The notes under the pieces: generated by a model | The model's database searches: none | What the model saw: the letters and a program-made list of their open reading frames with translations, nothing else | What the model was told of the DNA's origin: nothing | Assembly: GCA_021018995.1 (NCBI GenBank) | Contig: CM037587.1 | Coordinates: forward strand, 60,238,104-60,302,103 | Direction: 5' to 3' | From: Chloranthus sessilifolius | Lineage: Eukaryota; Streptophyta; Magnoliopsida; Chloranthales; Chloranthaceae | Length of the DNA: 64,000 nt | Translations under genes and position numbers: made by a program | In this document: one piece after another, positions 11,676 to 22,114 of the stretch | Layout of the letters: every line of letters begins with the position of its first letter | Numbering within the stretch: the first letter of the stretch is position 1

Positions 11676-11873
11676 CTTTCCCGCTATGCCAAAATTTAAA
11701 ATATGGGTGCACTGCTAATGTAGGAGGCCGACTCGGTGGCCTCGCCCTGCATTTCGAGCCAAGGGCCCGCTTTTCGCTCTACCTAAAAGAACTGCTCTCC
11801 CCATGAACCGTAGACTATCTCGGACCCCCCCTCCTGGCACTCCTCGGGAACATGCTCATCACCACCCGACATG
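11676..11873 (-). pseudogene. Putative first coding exon of the antisense PMD gene
   Basis: An ATG at 11873 (minus) opens MSGGDEHVPEECQEGGSEIV and is followed by YGSWGEQFF, then a stop. It resembles the short acidic leader found before PMD domains. A GT donor (GGTAAAAG, at 11675-11674) and a CAG acceptor ending at 11595 would define an 81-bp intron. The exon call is inference from position, start codon and splice-like sites. Confidence 0.4.
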
Positions 11874-11973
11874 CTAAGGCAACAAAAAACAATAACATCA
11901 GAGCAGATCAGTGACAAAAAAACCATTTTATGCGACGCTGCAAAGGAAGATAAGTAGCGCTCACCCTTTTTCT

Positions 11974-12420
11974 TTCAGAAACTAAGATGCACACACAAAA
12001 ACAAAAACCAAAAAAAAAATCCCTTTACTTTATGTGCAAAAATAAAAACAAAAAAAAATCCCTTTACTTTATTTACAAAATCAAAACAAAACAAATATAT
12101 AAACAAAAACCAAAAAAAAATCCCTTTACTTTATTTACAAAACAAAAAAATAATAAAAACAAAAACAAAAAAAAAATCCCTTCATTTTAGTTGCAAAATC
12201 AAAACAAACAAAAAAAAAATTAAAAACCAAAAAAATCCCTTTACTTTATATAAAAACAAAAACAAAAATAAAAACCCTTTTTTTCTATTTTGCATAAATA
12301 AAAGAAAAAAAAAAAAAACACAAAAAGAAAAAAATAAACAAAAAAAAATAAACAAGAATAAAAGCCCCTTTCTCATATGTACAAATAAAAACAACAAAAA
12401 AAGGGGGGAGAGCATACAAA
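11974..12420 (-). repeat. A-rich imperfect tandem repeat (AAAAATCCCTTTACTTTAT unit)
   Basis: Five to six copies of a 50-60 bp unit containing AAAAATCCCTTTACTTTAT, a short TTTACAAAA-type word and a run of AAAACAAAAACC. On the transcribed strand of the antisense gene this is a T-rich tract just upstream of the putative first exon, so it may lie in its leader or leader intron. ORFs here are compositional. Confidence 0.75.
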
Positions 12421-12811
12421 TATATTTTAGGCATCAATAAAATCTATAAAGCAACAAAAAAGAGGGCATTATTCGTAAAAATTATCAACACATCATCAAT
12501 AAATTTGTTTACAATAAAAATAAATCATTCATCATCTAAAAGTACAAGATCATGATCATATTTGCAAGAAAAATCAAATAAAGCGAGTTTTAAATAATTA
12601 CCTTTCAAGAAAAGAGGTCTTTGATCTAGCGCAAGCCGGCAATCGATCAGCACAAGCAAGCAACGGCAATGAGGCACGTGTAGAGGCAATGTAAAGGAAC
12701 CCTAAGAGGTGTCTGTTTTCGATTTTAAAGAGAAGGGGGGAGAAAATTTTCAAAAAAATACCCTAGAGCCCGAACCCGGGCTGTTTAAATTACTCCCCAG
12801 CCAAGCTTGGC
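12421..12811 (-). promoter_or_regulatory. Putative leader / promoter-proximal region of the antisense PMD gene
   Basis: Between the palindrome triplet (12813-12928) and the first exon. On the minus strand it contains CCCGGGTTCGGGCTCTAGGG, then a purine/pyrimidine leader with AAACAGACACCTCTTAGGG and CTTGAAAGGTAATTAT near 12600, a plausible leader splice donor. No canonical TATA box was found. The transcription start is inferred, not seen. Confidence 0.35.
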
Positions 12812-12812
12812 T

Positions 12813-12928
12813 CAACTATTAGTTGTCTCAGGGAATCTTGGAGCACTTTTTGGCTTGGAACAACTATTAGTTGCGCCAGGCAATTTTGGTCTCTTTCTGG
12901 CTTGGCGCAACAAATAGTTGCGCCAGCC
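12813..12928 (-). promoter_or_regulatory. Three palindromes upstream of the antisense PMD gene
   Basis: Three imperfect inverted repeats share the core CAACT-att-AGTTG or a variant: 12813-12825 (arms CAACT/AGTTG), 12854-12880 (12-bp arms with a few mismatches, ending AGTTGCGCCAGG) and 12899-12928 (GGCTTGGCGCAAC / GTTGCGCCAGCC, one-base bulge). The same word occurs three times in the 3' LTR of this element (15034-15205). On the antisense gene's strand they read AACTAATAGTT, as in the LTR. See findings. Confidence 0.8.
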
Positions 12929-14595
12929 ATTAGTAGGTTCAATCTTTGGCCTGGTACGGGTCAGATGCCTAACCCGGTCCCCCTCTCTTCGTTTTATTTA
13001 CTCCCAACATATGCATGTGCTCCCAGGAGATTTGTCAATCTTCGTTCAACCTACCTAGGAAGCCACGCTAAGAACAAAGTGGACCGAGAGCAATAGGCAT
13101 CCCAATCCTACATAGAAAAAATATAAGAAAATCCAAAAAATGATAAAAAAATCCCCACAGAAAAGCCAAAAAGATAATTCACATAAAATGTTAGAGTAAT
13201 TCGCATAAAATAATAACTTTAAAAAAAAAATGAGAAAAAAGAAAACAAAAACAACAAAAAATCCATGAAATGATAAACAAAGAAATAATAACCTTGAAAA
13301 TCTAAAAAAAATCACACAAAATGACAGAAAAATCACAAAAATAAACAACCTATTTGTGTTTCCCACAGAGCTACGCACATGCATAATGCAGTAAAAGGTC
13401 AATGTTTATCAGCAATGCAGCGGTGCCATATTAAAGTCCCAAGTCTAGGGTTCGCCTCGGATTTTTGGATCCTGCTTTAAAGTAGGAGCAACAGTGTCAG
13501 TCATGATCAAACCGTCAATGTTTCGATCAGGACGAGTCCACTGCTAAATCTTCAAGCTAAGCGCTCTGTTTTGGATTCATATGAACTTAAGTATCTTAAG
13601 CTTTAGATTCTTCGGAGAAAGGTCAATCGTTGGTTGAGACCAACCTATTGAGAATGCGATTACGTATCAATCAAACTATGTACAACCATGCATCCAGAAG
13701 GGTTCATTTCCCCTTTATTTTCTGCAAGCTTAAAACCTGTATTGGCAGCGATATCCCTGTAAAGTGTACGCCATGCATCTAGGTATCCGTATGATGGTCG
13801 TTTGTTCCCATAAATTATACTCGGGTAGGTCCGGGCCGGGGCTTCCATCGCCTTTGTTGCTTATCGCCCCTAATGGGTGCATGATTATGCATAGTTAAAT
13901 GATGTTTATAATCATTATTAGCAGAGACCAGGATTGGATGTCCCTTTTGGGAGATACCCAATGTTTGGTTGGACCTGATCAAGGTAGTTGAAGCTGGATG
14001 CTCTAGGTCGTGTTGATCTGGGGCATGTTTTCAAAAAAGGCACGTACTCTCCAAAAAGCGTTGTGACCTCTATTCGCTTCGCTCGGGTAACCATGCTAAA
14101 TAAACTACGGGATCGATGGGTTCGCCCAAATATTTCAAACCCTACCTCAAGCAAGGGCACCCACGAACAGTCAGATGGGGCAATCAAATGCCTCGTAGGA
14201 TTGGACGCAAACTATGGAGCCTTGCGTATGTTTACTTTGCGCCTATCTTTGAATGTGGGTCGATCACCCCTCTTACTTGCAAAGCTGTTGTATTCAGAAT
14301 GAATCTTAAACAGCAAATACCTTTATGTCATCTCGAGAAGTGAATGTTTGGCCTGGCATACAGGGCTTTCACAACTTGTTCCACCTCGGTTATGCCCAGT
14401 AATGTCGCTAAGCGCTTGGGGACCATTTAACTTGAGAAATGAATGCTTGGCCTGTCATGCAGGGCTTTTGTTTTCTCACCATTTTACTCATCGAATGTTT
14501 GAAGTTCATTATGAATACAGCGAACTTGTCAGTAGTGCCTTGGGCCTCTTCGGATGTCTCTTGTCTTTGGCATTAGATCATTAGTAATCGGATAC
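12929..14595 (+). other. Tat element 3' non-coding region
   Basis: No supportable gene. 13100-13345 is A-rich. Two copies of a segment of about 36 bp, GAATGYTTGGCCTG followed by CATRCAGGGCTTT, lie at 14342-14370 and 14440-14469. The open frames at 13918-14340 overlap on both strands and have no recognisable domain. The region ends at the polypurine tract before the 3' LTR. Confidence 0.6.
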
Positions 14596-14609
14596 CAAAG
14601 AGGGACATT
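14596..14609 (+). promoter_or_regulatory. Polypurine tract of the Tat element
   Basis: CAAAGAGGGACAT immediately precedes the LTR start TGTAGACACC. A purine-rich AAAGAGGG-type tract in this position primes plus-strand DNA synthesis in this lineage. It fixes the element's orientation as + and the LTR start at 14610. Confidence 0.8.
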
Positions 14610-14904
14610 TGTAGACACCTAAATTTAGCCCAAGGCCTGATCGAGATACATTTCGAGAGAGGCACACCTCTGAGTTGTTGATGGCATGCGTGAGACCCTT
14701 AAGAACCTTACTGAAACCCTAAGAGCCATCCCTAACCCTTAGGAATCACCCTAGATCCCTTAGGAACCTTCCCAAACCCTTATAAACCAAATCCCCATCC
14801 TTAGAAGCCATTCCGAACCTAACCCTAGCTTTCTCCAGTAGTGGATGAAGAGTGGTGCACCAGAGCTACCTACGGCCTTCTACTATAATCAAATCATATA
14901 CCAT

Positions 14905-15205
14905 TGAAAAGTATAAGTCGTCATCTTTCTAACGGGCCAAGAATCACTCCAATCGGAGCTATGTGCGAAGAGATATGCGATCCAAAGTGTAGCGGCAAAA
15001 AGGTAAAAACACACTAAAACTCCCCTAGGGTCCGCAACTAATAGTTGCGCCAGACCATTTTTTCCTCAGAAATGGCTTGGCGCAACTAATAGTTGCTCCA
15101 GTTATAAGTGGATCCCCCGCGGGCAATCAACTTCCCAAGGTCACTATGCAGCACTATTTTACTGTACATATGCTTGGCGCAACTAATAGTTACGCCAGGC
15201 ATATG
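14905..15205 (-). promoter_or_regulatory. Palindrome-plus-module cassette, Tat LTR copy
   Basis: On the minus strand, palindromes come first: 15205-15167 (18-bp arms, 16 matching, loop of 3, around CATATGCTTGGCGCAACT), 15100-15078 (10-bp arms) and 15050-15034 (arms CGCAACT/AGTTGCG). After about 45 bp follows the module: CTCCGATTGGAGTGATTC, then TTGGCCCGTTAGAAAG. The cassette is inverted relative to the LTR. Confidence 0.75.
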
Positions 15206-15477
15206 ACTAGTAACCTCTGGCTTTGCCCCAAAAATTGTGATTGGGGTTTGACTTGTTGACCACCTAGGTCTTTGGGGTGTGTTTTAACAGCACTGTTACA
15301 CCCTTTTAAAGCTTATTTGCAACCCCTAAGTGCCTTAAAACCTCTACGCTATCATCCACCATTAGAGCTTCATTTCACACATCTCCAAGCTCTCAAAACC
15401 CTAGGAATCTTTATATGTTAGATTACCTAATGACTAAACCCAATTAGCATCTAAACACTCCTAATCCATCCTTTTCC

Positions 15478-15486
15478 TATAAATAG
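15478..15486 (+). promoter_or_regulatory. TATA box of the Tat 3' LTR
   Basis: TATAAATAG followed by AGGCCCCCTCCC. The equivalent TATAAATAGAGAG in the inverted related LTR (16437-16425, minus) supports a conserved core promoter. Transcription would start roughly 30 bp downstream. Confidence 0.7.
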
Positions 15487-16031
15487 AGGCCCCCTCCCTT
15501 TGGTTTAAGGGTTGAGAATTTTTGCCTAAGAGAGAAAGAGCTTAAGTGAGAAGATCTTTCTCCCTTTGGTACATATTTCTCATACAAAAACCAGAATTCA
15601 AAACCTCCTTCCCACCCTTGCCTTTCATCAAAAGCATTTAGGTTAGATGTGGGTTCTATATTTTTGTTAGAGAGCGCATCATCGCAACGTGATCGTCAAA
15701 AATCCCACAGTTGCACACAACCATGGACTTCACGAGTCCATCGCGACGATGTGCACTCTCTTTAAAAAGATGGAGTCACCACCCGGAGCTTTTGGTGACC
15801 CGAGATACCTCAAAAATCAATATATGAGCACCGAAGTGTAACAATATGACTCTGATTTATCGATTTTTGCCAAAGGCTCTTGGGTAAGGGCTTCGATTAT
15901 CGATTGAGAAGGTGTTAGGCACCCAATCAACCCATTCGTAAGCGGTCTCTACTTATTGCCAAAATAAAAAGATAAATAGCACTCATCCTTGCCCGAAGGC
16001 ACTACAATCCAATTTGAGCCCCCCGCAATCA

Positions 16032-16059
16032 CCGAAATTTTGGCGACGTAACGGCTCAA
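16032..16059. other. Junction between two inverted Tat-type LTRs
   Basis: Contains TGGCGACGTAACGG at 16041. Its first seven bases agree with the usual Tat primer-binding site, but the rest does not. The exact ends of the + LTR and of the inverted LTR cannot be fixed by eye. Confidence 0.3.
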
Positions 16060-17240
16060 ATTCTAAGACGAAAGGAAGGCAAAGAAGATAGAGGAATTGA
16101 GGGGAGAGCCGGAGCTCTCTGGGCCTTGTAGCACCGCTGTTGACCTTTACGTGGGTGCACCTTCAGTGACCTGTTGATGACAAACGAGTTGTGGGATGGA
16201 TTTGAACCTCTAAGGCTTGGTAGCTAGAGGGTAGGAGAGGTAGGCTAAGGCTTTGATCTTGGCAAACCTAAGGGAGTTATGATGGAAGATGGGTTGTCAA
16301 CGATGAACTTCAAATATGGAATTTCTATGGATGAAATGCTAAAATTGGAGAAAAGGGATCACTTAATCTTTTTTCTCTCTTTTGAAAATTTTCCAAGCCC
16401 TTAAGCAAGGGGGGGGGGGGGGCGCTCTCTATTTATAGAAAAGGGGGTGATTAGAAAGGGATAATTGGGTTAGCAATTAGGTAATCCTAGATCTAAGGTT
16501 TTCTAGGTTTTTAGAAGCTTGGATGGGTGGGAAATGGGTTTAATGGTAGATGATAGGGTGGGGTTTTAAAAGGCTAGAGGGATGCAAATAGGCTTAATGA
16601 GGGTGCAACAGTCCTAAAGAAACCCACCCTAAACATTGAGGTGGTCAACAAGTCAAACCCCAGAAGTGATTTTCGGACATTTTCCCAAAAAACACTAGCT
16701 AAGCCTAGCGTGTGTATTATACACACTAGGCATAGGAACAGTACTCTGAGAAGTCCAGAGCCCGTACTTGAGCTCCAAGCTGGAGGAAGGAGGCACTTTT
16801 GCCCAGCGTGTATATTACATACGCTAGGCCAATTTTAGTGAAAATTTGGCCTAGCGTGTATAATATGCAAGCTAGGTATAAATTCTTTCATTTCAGCCCA
16901 ATTTTCAAACTACCATAACTTCCGATATACAACTCAGATTGAGGCGATTTTTGGCCCGTAGTAAAGCTGGGATCATCCTCTTTTCAAAGGTATAGGACTC
17001 GTCTTCAACAAAGGTATTCATAAACTTAGGAATTCCTCCTTTCAACCACTGCTTGGGAGGGTCAAAAAAAGGGTCCAGGAAGGATTCTACGGGTTAAGGT
17101 TGGTTCCTAAGGGTCTGGAAAAGTTCCTAAAGGTGTAGGTTAACTGCTTAGGGTTTGGGGAGATGCTATCAAAAGTTCGGGGGTGCGCCCTTCTCGAAGT
17201 ACGTGTTGATCGGGCCTTAGGCCAAATTTCAGTGTCTGCA
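16060..17240 (-). mobile_element. Inverted, related Tat-type LTR
   Basis: On the minus strand the LTR begins at 17240 with TGCAGACACTGAAATTTGGC, matching the start of the + LTR (TGTAGACACC..AAATTT). It then follows the same order: module, three palindromes, TATA box at 16437-16429 and a C14 tract (G14 on +, 16409-16422) just downstream. Homologous blocks such as CCACCTCAATG...GGGTGGGTTTC and ATTACCTAATTGC pair with the + LTR. It interrupts the 3' region of the Athila element to its right. No internal region in this orientation is seen, so it may be a solo LTR or a fragment. Confidence 0.7.
16703..16975 (+). promoter_or_regulatory. Palindrome-plus-module cassette, inverted Tat LTR copy
   Basis: Three palindromes: 16703-16731 (GCCTAGCGTGTGT / ACACACTAGGC), 16801-16829 (GCCCAGCGTGTAT / ACATACGCTAGGC) and 16850-16877 (CCTAGCGTGTATA / TATGCAAGCTAGG). 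From 16911 the module follows: CCATAACTTCCGATATACAA, then CTCAGATTGAGGCGATTTTT. The palindromic word GCCTAGCGTGTA is unrelated to the GGCGCAACT word of the sister LTR, although the positions correspond. Confidence 0.75.
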
Positions 17241-17658
17241 GATACACACACTCCACCCTTGATATGAATTAAAATTAGAGAGTTCTGATCAAGGATAACT
17301 GCTAGGATGGAAAGCAAAGGGTGCTAGAATCATGTTTTTGAAACCTATAATAGCCATATAACGATTAGCACTTAACTGTTTAGTGTAGAATCTAGTTTAG
17401 AAATTTTAAATTTTTCTTTTTTACTTTTATTTTAAGAAAATCTTTGAAAATTTCAAAAATATTTGAAGTTTATAAGTAACTTCACTGAAAACCTTCAGTA
17501 GACTATAACTCCTCCACTAGAGATCACCTAGGGGTTTAAAGACTTGTTGTATCTGCTAAATGCAATCGTGCTCCCTACAAAAGTGGCATTTTAATTCATA
17601 GTTTAGACTAGTTTTCTTTCCTTGCTTGCTAGGGACTTGCAAAGTATAAGTTTGGGGG
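17241..17658 (+). mobile_element. Athila-family 3' untranslated end with polypurine tract
   Basis: Matches 48620-49015 in order and sequence: a GATCAAGGATAACTGCT-like word, then CTCCACTAGAGATCACCTAG, then GCAATCGTGCTCCCTAC, ending in AAGTTTGGGGG (17648-17658), an Athila-type polypurine tract. The part further left has been displaced by the inverted LTR. Confidence 0.75.
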
Positions 17659-19067
17659 TGTGATCAGTCACAGAATATGCCACTTTACCACCCTCAACTT
17701 AGTGATGCTAGACCCTAATTTGTTACTAATATAATGCTATGTGCAGATATTCAGAATAGTAAGCAGGATAGAGCTGAAATGATAATCTTTGCCAAAACTA
17801 TCTTAAAAAAGAGCAAGAAGTACGATCGTGTGAAGAAACCCTCCACTTGAACGAAGGACCAATCAACAAGTGAAGAAAAAGAAATATTGAACGAACGAAA
17901 ATCTCGAACGAGCAAAAAAGAAAGAAAGAATAAGAAAGTGTGATTCTCAAACATACGAAAGAAGCTACGACTAGAGGAACCAAAGTAAAATCATGGACAT
18001 TCAAAAGAGCAAAAATCATATAGAATGAAGAACAATCGTACACACAATTGTACGAAATAAAGCTCATGTTGCTGATCACATGAAGAGTACACCGCCATGC
18101 ACAGAATTAGAAGATCTCTTTGATTAAACGACTAATAACTTATGGATCTGAGAAGATTAGCGAAACAACCTTGAAGATCTCTACTGCTACTGAAATAAAG
18201 GAGAACGATCCTGCAAACATCTATCATTCAAAGCAAGGAAGAACTAGGATTAGAAGTTAGAGTTATACTAGGAATCTTTTATTTTAGTATTTTCTTTTCC
18301 TAGAATTCAAATACTATAAACCGACCCCTTATGATCTATAAATAAGAGGGCTCGACACATAGGAAAGCTTATCGAAGGAACTCTCAGCATTAATTGATGA
18401 TTGAAGTTGGATTTTCTTCCAATCAACTAAGTTTAGAGTAGTTTAGTTTTTATCAACTAACATCATTCACAGCTCTCTGAAAGTCTTGCCTGACAACTAA
18501 GACCGAGGAAGCTGAAAGACAGACCCTTTGGATGGTTCTACTTTACTTTCTAGTTTGGATTTATTTTCATGCACTTTTACTGCTTTGTAAACATCTATGA
18601 ATTCATAATTTGAATTGACGACTCAGATCGAGAGTTTGTAAATTAGTGTAATTGTTTTAATTTCCCATCTTCAATTTTCTTGAGTTTGATTGACGCCCAA
18701 ATTTTGGGAAGATTGTTGATATAAATCTGTGTTAAGAAATTCTAGTTTTTTATTGACGCTCAAATTCTAAAGGACTAAGATACGGTGTAACGGTACTTTA
18801 TTTTGTAAATATCCGAGAACTAAATGATTGTGATTGACGACCATAATCTGGAAGGAGGAGGATTTATTTTTATTTTCTGTAATTAGTTTAAATACCCATT
18901 CTTTTATTCTTATTTCTCCCGTAGATTAGATTCTTAAAAGATAAATAAAAAGTTTTCACAACATATGAATTTCGACCTTCCTTGTGGGAACGATCGTATA
19001 CTAGTGCTGCAATTTCCATTGTGCGCTTGCAATAGGTTAAGACTTTAGTACAATTATAGCCACATCA
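17659..19067 (+). mobile_element. Athila-family LTR, left copy
   Basis: Starts TGTGATCAGTCACA and ends ...CACATCA after GTGCGCTTGCAATAG. TATA box at 17-18 kb: TATAAATAAG at 18337. It pairs with 49016-50325 through the shared start, TATAAATAAG followed by AG.G.TCGACAC, the reiterated AATTGACGACT.A words and the GTGCGCTTGCAATAG end. It is preceded by a polypurine tract but not followed by an Athila primer-binding site, so it behaves as a 3' LTR. The cassette found in the other families was not seen here. Confidence 0.75.
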
Positions 19068-20961
19068 CCTACCTGCGCAGCCAATTAGCAACCTGAGAGG
19101 GAAAATGTTAATGGGATAGACATCTGCTCCCACTAATCCAAATTGAATTCCTCAAGGACCCGTCGAGCTACGGACTCATCAGTAGCAAGATTTTGTAAAT
19201 TATGTGAATTATTTTTTCTGTTTTTAGGAATTGTGTTGAAATAAGTATCTTACGATTTAAATCATGGTAAAACATGATCAATCGTAACGTACTTTCTTAT
19301 GTAAACTATTACTATTATGAGTAATTATATGGATTTACGATTGTTTATATCTTTCTCTTCTTTGTAAATTATTTTGCACAGTCAAATCATAGTGATTATG
19401 ATTTGAATACTATGGGAATCTATTCCGTCAGAGAAATGTGTATCTAGAATCATAACTTACAATTCTAGGGAACAAGAGAGTGTGGTGACCGGTCCTGTCA
19501 GTTACCTTGGAAATTGAACCCATTTATTCATAGAGGAAGTGAACATGCATCGCATTCATGACTGCCACCTGCCCCCTACACAAGCTTAAATGCCTAGACC
19601 TTGAAATTTAATTCGAAGTGACATTTCGAACCCTAGCCTTTATAAATCCACATCTCTTCATAAACCCTTCCCATTCCAAACCCATCTTCTTCCTCCCCCC
19701 TATTCCTATTCCCATGGTAGAAGAACCATACAATGACGAGCTCAGTAGAAGCCTTGACCAAATCCTTAAGAAGCAAAGGGCTGAACTTCTTGTTGCAATA
19801 AAAAAATTAGAAAAGTTGAAGCGCTAGCGACCCATCCCAGACATTGAATCGTCTACCGAGACCCCCCATTGCCATAAGCCTCGTCCTAAACCGACCCCTT
19901 TTTCCAACTCCTCACCTTCTCCCACTTCTTAACAATCTCACCATCAAATACCCCCCTGAGTGCGAGTTCCTCTACGAGGATGATATGTTGGAAATTCCTC
20001 CCAGCCCCTCAACTTCTTCACCTAAATGTAGTGTACTCTCTTCACCAAGAAGCAGTTAGGGATATCTAGAAGACAGGGGATGTGACTCTGACAGGCAGGA
20101 AAATTTTGAAGACCCCGAGGCTGATCTCCATCGCAAACTTTAGCACCTCAGTAGTCGTTGTCGGTGTCCCTGTTAGTCCGTGTCTAGATTTTTCCTAGAA
20201 TTTACTTTGTGTAATCAATTTCTTAGTTAATATCTGTAAATATTTATTTCAATATTAATAAAATTTTCTGTTTATGTCTATTATTTTCTTCTTATATTCT
20301 CTTCTTGGTGTTGTTCTGGGTAGATACGCCGGATGTGATCTCTCCCAAGTTTAGGGAGGTTATTGATTTTCTTTGCAAAATTTATGCCCGGTACTGTTGA
20401 CACCATGATAAAAAAAAATTGGGTATCCCCTGTTCTATGCACAATGAGGACATTGTCCTATTTAAGTTTGGGGGTACACACAATTTGTAAATTATTATTG
20501 CATATATATAAATAAAAAATTTAGATTAATTTTAGTTTTTAGTTCTGTTTTTAGGAATTATTTTTAGACTTTTAGATTTTTAAAGTTATTTTTGTTTTCT
20601 TTCTAATTAACCAACACATGTGAGTAATGATTAGATTAAATATGATTCCATACGCATTACCATCATCTTAGTAGAAGTTCGAATATCAATGATAGAAGTA
20701 GTTAATATTCATGTTTAGCCCATTTGCACATTATATCATAAATGAATTTTTGAACTATACATTGTTTTACATTGCAGAATTTAGATTATAGTTTCAGAAT
20801 AATATACCCAGTGAACTTTTGGACTTATTTCCTGTCATTGAGAGAGATTGCTATGTCTATCCGAGTTAAATATTTACTTGAATTTCATGGCTATATTTTA
20901 ATGAAATCTCATATTGTTGTGTTTATTTGAATCAAATATACTACGATTTTGTTAACTGTTT
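19068..20961 (+). mobile_element. Athila internal remnant left of the chromovirus insertion
   Basis: No gag-pol signature. A short open frame (ATG at 19714, stop at 19825) encodes MVEEPYNDELSRSLDQILKK plus a Lys/Leu-rich tail, a short amphipathic helix-like peptide. After one TAG the same frame runs on with a Pro/Ser-rich sequence to about 19930. At 20444-20477, CAATGAGGACATTGTCC is followed by AAGTTTGGGGG; the same pair occurs on the minus strand near 34500 in the other Athila element, after pol. This is therefore the 3' non-coding part of an Athila element, broken at 20961 by the next insertion. Confidence 0.6.
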
Positions 20962-21859
20962 TGTAACGACCCTAATTTACCCTAATTATTACTGGCGTTG
21001 AATCGTTGACTTTCAACGCTGATACGATTTGCTTTGACCCATTTGACTTGGTCAAATCATTAATGACTATGATGGGGCCTCTGACCCATCCACCTTGATT
21101 GGGTAAACGCATCCAATATCCAAATTCTGAGAATCAATGCCTAACTCAAACACTGAATCGAAACCCTAACCCTTGTGACAAGTGTGTTGCAAACGACTTG
21201 AATACCGGGATCGGACTAAGTTTGACCCCACCCCTTTCAAACACAATAATTATAACACATAGGTCCATTTAGTTATTATTATTAATAAATAAATTTAAAT
21301 GAAAAGGATGGTGTATGTGTGATCAAGGACGATCATGTGCACCCTAGGCACAAACCTGACCCAACCCTAATATTTTCGAACACTCGTGCGTCGATTAGTT
21401 TCAGAATCGGGTGAGACGTGCGTCATGCACCATGAATAGACCGATTAGTCAGTGGCAAGAGAGCCAAATAGATGTACGATTGTGTAAAAAATCAAGACCC
21501 ATTAGTTACCTATTATTTGTGTCCCTTGAGATGGCACCATTGTTAGGGGCTTGCTTGGCAAATTGGAGATTTAGGGATCAAGTCCCGATAAGTGAATCTT
21601 TAGAACTCTTTGTGGACCTTTAGATAAGAACCTATGCACCGAATCTCAGCGTACCCACTTAACACCCTAACGACCCCATTGATTATAAGAAAACCGTATG
21701 TGGAGATGGATTGTAAAATCCATTTGAAAGGGAGGGCTCGGTCATAGGAAAGAACCGAAAGAGGGAGAGAAGGAAAAGGGCTACCCATCATCTTCTCCTC
21801 ACTTGTTTTCCCTTAGTGAAACCCAACAATCGATCTCCTCCCAAACCCCTTCCATCCTA

Positions 21860-22114
21860 TTTTATGCCGTGAGAGGTGCCATAAGAACCATTGACTTCGA
21901 CACCGTACAATCAAAGAGAGAAGCAAAATTTGAGTCATTGGATGAACGACGAGCTTCGGAGCCGATTCCTTCGATTTTAGCTATCGTAGTCTCCACATGC
22001 ATGAGTTAAGATGGTAAACTCTGAAACCCTTCGCATGTGTGCCTAGATCATAGGATGATCATGGGATTTGAGCTTGATTAGTGTGTGTTTTTGGATTGCA
22101 TGCAAGGTTTGGGA
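21860..22114 (+). repeat. Left arm of 255-bp inverted repeat in LTR
   Basis: Reads TTTTATGCCGTGAGAGG at the outer end and TGCAAGGTTTGGGA at the inner end. It is nearly identical to the reverse complement of 23493-23747. Confidence 0.9.

Larger units (their letters stand above)
14610..16031 (+). mobile_element. 3' LTR of the Tat element
   Basis: Starts TGTAGACACCTAAATTT, the usual Tat LTR start. It contains, in order, the conserved module in antisense (14905-14990), three palindromes (15034-15205), a TATA box at 15478-15486 and a leader hairpin region (15669-15763). Next comes the segment GGAGTCACCACCCGGAGC and GAGAAGGTGTTAGGCACCC (about 15900-15935), which I recall as recurrent in plant Tat LTRs. 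The right edge is uncertain: CA at 16030-16031 is followed by TGGCGACGTAACGG at 16041, which starts like the family's primer-binding site but diverges. Confidence 0.75.

Noticed and set aside
11987..12415. Open frames on both strands with Lys/Asn or Phe/Leu-rich peptides
   Set aside because: Produced by the A-rich tandem repeat; no domain and no codon structure.
16032..16059. Primer-binding site proving a 5' LTR at 14610-16031
   Set aside because: Only TGGCGAC agrees with the expected site, and a polypurine tract precedes the LTR; not strong enough.
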